11,765 bases of DNA from an uncultured Alistipes sp. (lineage in GTDB: Bacteria > Bacteroidota > Bacteroidia > Bacteroidales > Rikenellaceae): positions 1 through 11,765 of the forward strand of contig CALBQR010000033.1 in NCBI GenBank assembly GCA_937899895.1, in the 5' to 3' direction. Every line of letters begins with the position of its first letter. The stretch's first letter is position 1. Both the position numbers and the translations under genes were made by a program. Of the stretch, positions 6,549 through 11,765 are shown one piece after another. The notes beneath the pieces are model-generated. The model searched no databases and was not told the DNA's origin. It worked only from the letters and a program-made list of their open reading frames with translations.

Positions 6549-7520
6549 TTATTTAACCGCCATTGCGAAAAATGTCCGCACTCTCTGCCAATCGGTTGCA
6601 GGATAGCTCACCACAAGGCGATCAATACGCTCCAACATCTTCTCGCAGAATTCACGATGCGCCTGCGAATCAGGTTCCGAGGGGCGATGTTTGGCTGCTG
6701 TCCAGACGCGCTCCGCTTCACGCATCGCAGGCTCCGCTTGGGGATCAATAGCCCACGCTCGCCAACACTCCCAAATGTAGTCAATTGCAACCGACGAAGG
6801 ATGTACCATATCACGCTCGTAGAATCGGTAGTCTCGCAGATCGTCATTCATAATTTCAAACGAGGGGAAATAGCTCACCGCCGTTCGTTTGCGCACCAAT
6901 TGCTCCACCGCAACACGCAGAATCGCCTTGCTTAACGAATTTTGGTCAAGGCCGTCAGCGATATGTCGAACGGGGCTGATGGTAAGCACTACCCATTTGT
7001 TTTTCAGATATTTGTCGATTACTCCGTCAAGCAGCGCAACAATCTGTTCAACGCTCAACAATTCGCGCTCAAAGAGTTGCGCGGGCATCTTATGGCAATT
7101 AGCCACAACACCGCCCGTTCGCAGACGATAGATCCACGATGTTCCGAGTGTAAGCACCACACAATCAGCCGCGGCCAACGCCTCTGCACCCTGCTCGACA
7201 GCGCGATTCATACTCTCCAACGCCTCCTCGGCCGAGCGTGCCGCAAAATCGCCGTGGAAATCATACGAGAACCATCGCCCATTACCGTTCTGCAAATCAT
7301 CAATCGTATAGCGCGCTCCTATCGCCAAACGCTCAATAGTTGCCACAATCGAGGCCGGATTAAACAATATTCCAAATGGATTATTGGCAACGTGAAAGCC
7401 TGCGCAGACCATTCGCTCGGCAATATGCTCCGAGAAACACGAGCCGATCATCAGCACCCGATTTGAGTGGTTGAGTCGTAATGTCGAAGGCTCTATTTGA
7501 ATTTGTGTACGAAATTGCAT
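6549..7520 (-). CDS. GSCFA domain-containing protein (SGNH-hydrolase-like)
   Basis: A 323-residue GSCFA-family protein, named after the conserved motif seen here as GSCFSEHI (26-33). Other family segments are NNPFGILFNP (46-55), LTLGTSWIY (123-131), NCHKMP (141-146), ISPVRHIADGLDQNSLSKA (181-199) and FPSFEIMNDDLRDYRFYERDMVHPS (218-242). The block order resembles SGNH/GDSL esterases: an N-terminal Gly-Ser, a central Gly/Asn, and a late D-x-x-H (D237, H240). I infer a hydrolase or acyl-ester enzyme, but no substrate is known to me. No signal peptide is seen. The length is normal. It is divergent from ispE across 55 bp and lies 62 bp upstream of the phosphatase-like gene on the same strand. It may be a single gene or the first of a longer unit. 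Confidence 0.88.
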   Translation of the reverse strand: MQFRTQIQIEPSTLRLNHSNRVLMIGSCFSEHIAERMVCAGFHVANNPFGILFNPASIVATIERLAIGARYTIDDLQNGNGRWFSYDFHGDFAARSAEEALESMNRAVEQGAEALAAADCVVLTLGTSWIYRLRTGGVVANCHKMPAQLFERELLSVEQIVALLDGVIDKYLKNKWVVLTISPVRHIADGLDQNSLSKAILRVAVEQLVRKRTAVSYFPSFEIMNDDLRDYRFYERDMVHPSSVAIDYIWECWRAWAIDPQAEPAMREAERVWTAAKHRPSEPDSQAHREFCEKMLERIDRLVVSYPATDWQRVRTFFAMAVK

Positions 7521-7533
7521 ATAGAAGTCTGTT

Positions 7534-7567
7534 TATAGCGATACAAAAATAGGCAATTTTCGCTATA
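7534..7567. repeat. Inverted repeat in the divergent GSCFA/ispE promoter region
   Basis: TATAGCGA at 7534-7541 is the exact reverse complement of TCGCTATA at 7560-7567, with an 18-base spacer. The arms flank the GSCFA -7 box and the right arm overlaps the ispE -7 box. It could be an operator or a chance repeat. Confidence 0.4.
7544..7551 (-). promoter_or_regulatory. GSCFA gene -7 box
   Basis: The minus strand reads TATTTTTG, a full match to TAnnTTTG, 23 bases before the start at 7520. It lies within the arms of an 8-bp inverted repeat and close to the divergent ispE box. No convincing -33 element was found. Confidence 0.5.
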
Positions 7568-7571
7568 TTTG
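7564..7571 (+). promoter_or_regulatory. ispE -7 box, very close to the start codon
   Basis: TATATTTG is a perfect TAnnTTTG match that ends only four bases before the ispE ATG at 7576. If used, transcription would begin at or next to the start codon, giving a leaderless mRNA. No -33 TTTG was found at the usual distance. Confidence 0.45.
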
Positions 7572-7575
7572 CGAT

Positions 7576-8382
7576 ATGAAACTAAAAGCCAATTGCAAAA
7601 TCAATCTCGGACTCGACATTCTGCGTCGTCGCGAGGATGGGTTTCACGACCTGGAAACGGTGATGATCCCCGTAACGGAGCTCTACGATATAATTACTAT
7701 CGAGCCCTCCGATGAGCTCAAATTTAACCAAACAGGTATCGCGGTCGATTGTCCGCCGGAGAAGAATCTCTGCCTGAAAGCCTATAACCTTGTGCGCTCG
7801 CAACGTCAGATTCCACCCGTAGAGATTACACTCGACAAGCGCGTTCCGTTTGGCGCAGGATTGGGCGGAGGATCGTCTGATGCCTCGGCTGTTATCGTTG
7901 CGTTGAACGAGGAGTTTTCACTCGGTTTAAGCATTAAAGAGATGGTTGATATGGCGGCTGCATTGGGCAGTGATACAGCATTTTTCATCGAGAACAAAAC
8001 ACAGCTCTGCACAGGTCGCGGCGAAGTAATGCGCCCCATTGCAATTGACCTGCAAGGGCTTTGGCTGGTGGTCATCAAACCACCCTTCGGAGTATCTACG
8101 GCGGAGGCCTATTCGGGCGTACGTCCCGCTGTGCCCGCGCGTTCGCTGACGGAACGACTCTCTGATGATCGTTCGACGTGGCAAGCGCAAATCGTCAATG
8201 GCTTTGAACCTCACATCTTTGCCGCTCACCCGCGTTTGGCCGAATTGAAACAGGCACTACTCGATGCAGGTGCGCTCTATGCCGCAATGTCGGGATCGGG
8301 ATCGGCTCTTTTCGGTCTATTTGAGAGTAAGCCTACGGCTGAATTTGCCGAGGATATCTTTGTGCACACACAGCAATTATAA
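7576..8382 (+). CDS. ispE: 4-(cytidine 5'-diphospho)-2-C-methyl-D-erythritol kinase IspE
   Basis: IspE uses ATP to phosphorylate CDP-methylerythritol, a middle step of the non-mevalonate (MEP) isoprenoid pathway in the cytoplasm. The 268-residue protein has the GHMP-kinase layout. The substrate-site Lys8 is in CKINLGL (7-13), followed by RREDGFHDLET (18-28). The ATP-binding glycine loop VPFGAGLGGGSSDAS is at 90-104, GSDTAFFI with the likely catalytic Asp133 is at 131-138, and the C-terminal MSGSGSALFGLF is at 238-249. The length is slightly short but normal for Bacteroidetes. The start is fixed by the KINLGL motif lying directly after it. It is a single gene on the plus strand, divergent from the GSCFA gene and ending at a strong terminator. 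No anomaly is seen. Confidence 0.95.
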   Translation: MKLKANCKINLGLDILRRREDGFHDLETVMIPVTELYDIITIEPSDELKFNQTGIAVDCPPEKNLCLKAYNLVRSQRQIPPVEITLDKRVPFGAGLGGGSSDASAVIVALNEEFSLGLSIKEMVDMAAALGSDTAFFIENKTQLCTGRGEVMRPIAIDLQGLWLVVIKPPFGVSTAEAYSGVRPAVPARSLTERLSDDRSTWQAQIVNGFEPHIFAAHPRLAELKQALLDAGALYAAMSGSGSALFGLFESKPTAEFAEDIFVHTQQL

Positions 8383-8395
8383 CCTATATATATCA

Positions 8396-8438
8396 ACAAA
8401 AACCACCCTCTCGCACTGCGGAGGGTGGTTTTATTTTA
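8396..8438. terminator. Bidirectional terminator between ispE and the C11 peptidase gene
   Basis: A perfect 10-bp stem, AACCACCCTC at 8401-8410 with GAGGGTGGTT at 8421-8430, has a 10-base loop. It is followed by T-rich sequence on the plus strand (TTTTATTTTA) and, on the minus strand, by a TTTTTG run. It lies 14 bp after the ispE stop and about 12 bp from the stop of the convergent minus-strand gene at 8451, so it can serve both. Confidence 0.88.
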
Positions 8439-8450
8439 GGCTGCCTCGTT

Positions 8451-9722
8451 CTATTCCGTGCGACCGATTCGACGCGCCCACGAGGTATCGAACCACTCCG
8501 AACGGAACAACGCATAGGTTGCACTCGGAATATTCATCGTCAGGCCACAACTGCGCTCAACCTCAAAGCGTCCCGACAATCCAAATGCCGAATAGACCAT
8601 CGGTGTATGGGAGGTATAAACCACACAATTGTAAATTGCATTCTGCATCGCAGTATATGCCGCTCGATCTTTGGCGGCAAGGTCGTAGAAATGTTCCAGG
8701 TCATAGAATTGATGTTCATCAAGCAGTTCAAACGCTTGAACATCATAGGTATTCACCTCATTCAGACCGCCCTGCTCGACCTTTGCCACAGCCGTAGCCA
8801 AAGGCTCAACCTTCGAGCAGTCGATCAGCGAGATTGTACCCGACTTCGTACCCGGAGTAAGTTCTTTATAGTAACGAATATACTCGCTGCAATATTTCAT
8901 CAAATTATCTCGGACATTGCCCGTTGCAAAGAGGTATTTCAGTACAAGGTCATAAGGCATACCGCGACCCATAATCTCGGCTGACGATGCAATCACATAA
9001 TCGGCAACATTACGCAAATCATAGACCGCCTCAATCGACGCCATAAAGCAGGCATCGAGGATTAACGACCGCACATTATAACCCGACAAAGCCGATGCTA
9101 ACTCGGTGATATCCATACCCGGATCATTGATCTTTTTGCCGTCATATTCGACCACGCCATCCAGCCCAAAAGTGCGCGTAATCTCTTCACCACTTTGTTG
9201 CCAGAAGCTACCATCGTTGAACGATTCAAAGCCAATCGACAGAGGTTTTGACAACGAGCCACGCAACATACACTCCTTTGTAAACCAGCCTGTTGCGTGC
9301 GAACCAAAGATCAACGAATACTCTTTGGCGGGAGCCGCTTTCACGGCATCGGCCATAACCGTACGCAGAGTTTCGGGGTTGCTCGATGAGATCGTTCGGG
9401 GATAGGTTCGGAGTGTATCGCACTGCGTACCAACCTTTTTATCGTAGTAAATTTGCAGCAGCACCGGATCGCCCGACTGCGATTTCGGTCGGAAAAAGAC
9501 GACAATACGGCCATTATCGCTCGGCGTCGAAGCATCGACCGACGCAATCACATCCTCAACATTGTTCCTCAAATAGGACTCAATGTTATTATTGCCCGCC
9601 AGATACATAACTACCGTATGGTCTGCCGTACCTTGTGGCGGTTGGGGAATGTAGGGCTTCGGCTCGCAAGCCATCGCAATCACCCCCAACACGACAATCG
9701 CTATATATCGCAAAAGTTTCAT
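8451..9722 (-). CDS. Clostripain-family (C11) cysteine peptidase, lipoprotein
   Basis: A 423-residue predicted lipoprotein. MKLLRYIAIVVLGVIAMAC is a type II signal sequence with Cys19 as the lipid anchor, followed by a Pro-rich stretch. The rest matches the clostripain C11 fold (clan CD): strand HTVVMYLAGNNNIE (35-48), the catalytic His in FGSHATGW (His142), and the catalytic Cys in LILDACFMASIEAVYDLRN (Cys225), followed by YVIASSAEIMGRGMPY (242-257). These enzymes cut after basic residues and often self-process. Bacteroides members act in the envelope on secreted proteins or toxins. The His site reads SHATGW where many members have SHGxGW, a mild change. It is convergent with ispE. Its -7 box lies at the edge of an integrated element, so its promoter may have been altered. 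The substrate cannot be read from the sequence. Confidence 0.87.
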   Translation of the reverse strand: MKLLRYIAIVVLGVIAMACEPKPYIPQPPQGTADHTVVMYLAGNNNIESYLRNNVEDVIASVDASTPSDNGRIVVFFRPKSQSGDPVLLQIYYDKKVGTQCDTLRTYPRTISSSNPETLRTVMADAVKAAPAKEYSLIFGSHATGWFTKECMLRGSLSKPLSIGFESFNDGSFWQQSGEEITRTFGLDGVVEYDGKKINDPGMDITELASALSGYNVRSLILDACFMASIEAVYDLRNVADYVIASSAEIMGRGMPYDLVLKYLFATGNVRDNLMKYCSEYIRYYKELTPGTKSGTISLIDCSKVEPLATAVAKVEQGGLNEVNTYDVQAFELLDEHQFYDLEHFYDLAAKDRAAYTAMQNAIYNCVVYTSHTPMVYSAFGLSGRFEVERSCGLTMNIPSATYALFRSEWFDTSWARRIGRTE

Positions 9723-9778
9723 CTCTATCGTTCAGTTTTTCGTTCCAAATAGGCCCTCAACTACGAGCGTCTATTTTG

Positions 9779-9786
9779 CAAATATA
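9779..9786 (-). promoter_or_regulatory. C11 peptidase gene -7 box
   Basis: The minus strand reads TATATTTG, a perfect TAnnTTTG box, 56 bases before the start at 9722. The wider GTATATTTGC (9778-9787) equals the GTAnnTTTGC target consensus of CTnDOT-like integrases. DNA further upstream may therefore belong to the inserted element, and the original -33 region may be displaced. Confidence 0.5.
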
Positions 9787-10157
9787 CGAAGAACTTGCGT
9801 AAAAATGGCAGGATGAGGGTGAAATTTGATAAGTGGTTGGTACATATACCATTTTTGTGTTACCTCACCATATTGTTAATTTCGGCAGAAGGAGCCGTAT
9901 ATGGTGGGTATTAGAGAAAGAATTGCTACCTATCCGTTGCCTTTTTATGGAAGGGAAAGTTGGTAGAAACAGCATCTTTAATCTCTTGCACATACCCTAC
10001 AACAGCCACAAAGAACGCTTGTTTTTCCTATCATTGCACTGACAAAGGTAATCATTTTTTCTCGTTGGAAGAAAAATACGGGAATGAGATTAATTGTCAA
10101 GTACTTGTTGCCTTGTTCCGCTATGTTCTACATGCCGTTCATTAACTCTGTAAAATT

Positions 10158-10165
10158 TATTTTTG
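10158..10165 (+). promoter_or_regulatory. Integrase -7 box
   Basis: TATTTTTG matches TAnnTTTG and ends 18 bases before the integrase ATG at 10184. The predicted 5' leader is very short. A -33 element is not clear. The palindrome CAAGTACTTG lies about 50 bases upstream and could bind a regulator or the recombinase. Confidence 0.5.
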
Positions 10166-10183
10166 CAACCAAAGAAATGAGTT

Positions 10184-11407
10184 ATGAATCAGGCAGATGT
10201 AAAGGTGTCGTTCTACCTCAAAAAGAGCGAAGCAGATGCCAAAGGGAACTGCCCCGTAATGGCAAGGTTGAATGTCGGCAAGTACTCCGAGGCGGCATTC
10301 AGTGTGAAAATGTCGGTACCACATACGATGTGGCACTCCGGTCGTGCTACGGGTAAGAGTGTCGCAGCACGCGAAATCAATCGTCAGTTAGACGAGATCA
10401 GAGCCTCGGCTCTACATATCTATCAAGAACAATCGGCAATACGAGAAGGAGTAACTGCCGAAGATGTCAAGTGCCTGCTTTTGGGTATGGCTTCGGGGCA
10501 GCAGACCTTGATGAGTTATTTCCGCACCTTCATCAAGAACTTCGAGAAGCGTGTAGGTGTGAACCGTGTCGCAGGTTCTCTCCGTGCTTACAAGTACGCC
10601 TATATGCATGTAGAGAAATTCCTCAATGAGAAATACAAACTGACCGATATTCCCTTTACGGCATTGGATCGTTCGTTTATCGAGAAATATGATCTTCACT
10701 TACGAACAGACTGCCATTTGGCTCTTGGTACGATAGTCCATCTTACAACCTCTTTTAGAACTATTATCAATGAAGCCGTAGCAGACGGTATTCTCACATT
10801 CAATCCATTCTGGGGATATGAACCTGAACGCCCACAGCGTGAACAGAAATATCTCACGGCAGACGAATTGGATCTGATGATGACAACACCATTGCATAAT
10901 GCAAGACTCTATATCATTCGAGACCTGTTCCTCTTCTCTTGCTACACCGGAATATCTTATGGAGATATGTGTTTGCTGACCAAAGAAGATTTGGTAACGG
11001 ATGAAAACGGCACGCTATGGATACGGACTTCCCGTAAAAAGACCAAGGTCGAGTATGAGGTTCCGCTCCTTGAGGTTCCCTTACATATACTTAATAAGTA
11101 TCGTGATGTAGAACCTAATGGAAAGCTGTTGCCTATGTATTGTAATTCTGATGTGAATCTTTCCCTAAAAAAGATTGCCGCAATATGCGGTATCAACCGT
11201 AGAATCGTCTTTCATGCCGCCAGACATACATACGCTACAGAGATTACTCTCTCGCATGGTGTACCATTGGAAACGGTCAGCAAGATGCTGGGACATACAC
11301 GGGTGGATACCACTCAGATTTATGCCAAAGTAACCGATGAAAAGATTGATGCCGACACTAAAAGGCTTGACAGCAAGATTAGCGAACGCTTTACAATCGC
11401 CATTTGA
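10184..11407 (+). CDS. Tyrosine recombinase/integrase of Bacteroides conjugative-transposon type
   Basis: A 407-residue tyrosine recombinase that would integrate and excise the element, close in length to IntDOT. Residues 1-90 form the arm-type DNA-binding domain (VKVSFYLKKSEADAKGNCPVMARL). About 105-205 form the SAM-like core-binding domain, starting LMSYFRTFIKNFE. The C-terminal catalytic domain begins near 220. Catalytic residues seen are a Lys in SRKKTKVE (285-288), His344 and Arg347 in FHAARHTYAT, His371 in MLGHTRVDTTQIY, and the nucleophile Tyr380. The usual first Arg is replaced by Ser258 in CYTGISYGDM, a substitution known in IntDOT-type enzymes, so it is not evidence of inactivity. 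The ATG at 10184 is preferred because it leads directly into the arm domain. A second recombinase begins 21 bp after its stop. Confidence 0.92.
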   Translation: MNQADVKVSFYLKKSEADAKGNCPVMARLNVGKYSEAAFSVKMSVPHTMWHSGRATGKSVAAREINRQLDEIRASALHIYQEQSAIREGVTAEDVKCLLLGMASGQQTLMSYFRTFIKNFEKRVGVNRVAGSLRAYKYAYMHVEKFLNEKYKLTDIPFTALDRSFIEKYDLHLRTDCHLALGTIVHLTTSFRTIINEAVADGILTFNPFWGYEPERPQREQKYLTADELDLMMTTPLHNARLYIIRDLFLFSCYTGISYGDMCLLTKEDLVTDENGTLWIRTSRKKTKVEYEVPLLEVPLHILNKYRDVEPNGKLLPMYCNSDVNLSLKKIAAICGINRRIVFHAARHTYATEITLSHGVPLETVSKMLGHTRVDTTQIYAKVTDEKIDADTKRLDSKISERFTIAI

Positions 11408-11428
11408 CAACCATTAAAACGACTATAT

Positions 11429-11765
11429 ATGAAAGCAGACAAGAATACAGAGAATCAGAACACGAAGCGTCGCAGCACCTTCGCCATATTGTTCTACATC
11501 AACCGCACGAAAGTACGCAAGGATGGTATGTGCCAACTATTGTGTAAAGTAAGCATTGATGCTGAATGGGAACAAATCGGTACGAAAGTATCAGTGAATC
11601 CAGCCATCTGGAATCCCGACAAGGGTCGTGCCGATGGTCGTAGCGAAAATGCCGTAACGGTAAACAGAGCCATTGACGAACTTACCAAGGAGATAACCGA
11701 ACACTATAATCATATCAAGAAGAGTTTAGGCTTTGTTACCGCAGAACTTGTCAAGAACGCAGTCA
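11429..11765 (+). CDS. Second tandem tyrosine recombinase/integrase (N-terminal part)
   Basis: The frame is open from the ATG at 11429 to the end of the window (112 codons, incomplete). After a charged, Lys/Asn-rich lead, the segment FAILFYINRTKVRKDGMCQL continues into VSIDAEWEQIGTKVSVNPAIWNPDKGRADG. This is the arm-type DNA-binding domain with the strand and Trp/Asn-Pro pattern of Bacteroidetes integrases. The end (EITEHYNHIKKSLGFVTAELVKNAV) is the helix leading to the SAM-like domain. The catalytic domain lies outside. It is 21 bp after the first integrase with no terminator between, so the pair is probably one transcript. It is a distinct paralogue, not a copy of the first gene. Confidence 0.85.
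   Translation, partial: MKADKNTENQNTKRRSTFAILFYINRTKVRKDGMCQLLCKVSIDAEWEQIGTKVSVNPAIWNPDKGRADGRSENAVTVNRAIDELTKEITEHYNHIKKSLGFVTAELVKNAV

Larger units (their letters stand above)
9723..10183. other. 461-bp non-coding region at the left end of the mobile element
   Basis: No credible gene is seen here; short open frames lack family likeness and good starts. The left part holds the 5' region of the C11 gene. Beyond about 9788 the DNA looks unlike the neighbouring chromosome, and I infer it is the end of the integrated element with recombinase-binding sites and the integrase promoter. Visible structures are the imperfect palindrome TGGTA-CATA-TACCA at 9838-9851, an AT-rich 7-bp stem at 10056-10076, and the perfect palindrome CAAGTACTTG at 10098-10107. 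Confidence 0.5.
9778..11765 (+). mobile_element. Left end of an integrated element with tandem tyrosine recombinases (partial)
   Basis: Two tyrosine recombinase genes in tandem follow a non-coding stretch beside a chromosomal gene, which is the usual look of the integrase end of Bacteroidetes conjugative or mobilisable transposons. The boundary is placed at GTATATTTGC (9778-9787, minus strand) because it matches the CTnDOT-type target consensus. The exact crossover cannot be fixed without the other end, which lies outside the window. No transfer or cargo genes are visible yet. Confidence 0.55.

Noticed and set aside
8451..9722. C11 gene as cargo of the mobile element
   Set aside because: It lies outside the proposed boundary, is convergent with ispE with a shared terminator, and has codon use like the neighbouring chromosome.
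9833..10042. Short 69-codon open frame in the element end
   Set aside because: No promoter or ribosome site, no homology pattern, and atypical composition; probably chance.
10084..10356. 90-codon open frame overlapping the integrase start
   Set aside because: It runs into the integrase in another frame, and the overlapping part is a Cys/Arg-rich shadow of a clearly real gene.

Overview
Most of this window (about position 540 to the right end) reads as chromosome of a gut Bacteroidales bacterium, most like Alistipes/Rikenellaceae. The SecA carries the long N-terminal insertion of Bacteroidetes SecA. Near-consensus Bacteroidetes -7 boxes (TAnnTTTG) precede several genes, Shine-Dalgarno sites are mostly absent, and DUF2851, GSCFA and clostripain-like lipoprotein genes are typical of the phylum. 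The genus is inferred by eye. The first ~510-540 bases are different: very AT-rich, with a strong Shine-Dalgarno site and Firmicutes/phage-like proteins. The join falls inside secA, which is essential, so a chimeric assembly join is more likely than a real rearrangement. || Layout. 1-~540 (minus strand): the first 19 codons of a possible dUTPase, a hairpin terminator, and a secreted-protein-like ORF resembling the C-terminal part of TasA/camelysin-type surface proteins. ~540-2665 (minus): secA, lacking roughly its last third. 2717-6486 (minus): a probable operon in the order PafA-like secreted phosphatase homologue, sufE, sufT-like DUF59 gene, DUF2851 gene, leading towards secA, which also has its own -7 box. 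6549-7520 (minus): a GSCFA-domain protein. 7576-8382 (plus): ispE, divergent from the GSCFA gene across a 55-bp region with two -7 boxes and an inverted repeat. 8396-8438: a bidirectional terminator shared by ispE and the convergent gene. 8451-9722 (minus): a clostripain-family (C11) lipoprotein. 9723-10183: 461 bp without a credible gene. 10184-11407 and 11429-end (plus): two tandem tyrosine recombinases, the start of an integrated mobile element that continues beyond the window. || How it fits together. The core is housekeeping: Sec export, Fe-S cluster assembly (SufE and SufT) and isoprenoid synthesis (IspE), mixed with envelope proteins (phosphatase homologue, C11 lipoprotein). The element appears to have entered just upstream of the C11 gene, next to a GTATATTTGC sequence. 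This matches the GTAnnTTTGC target consensus of CTnDOT-type integrases and overlaps that gene's -7 box. || Most worth a second look: (1) the phosphatase homologue, in which most PafA metal-ligand and substrate-binding residues appear replaced while the Thr nucleophile and the SDH motif remain; (2) the element boundary, with its IntDOT-like integrase and tandem partner; (3) the chimeric left edge. I see no defence system, CRISPR array or RNA gene.
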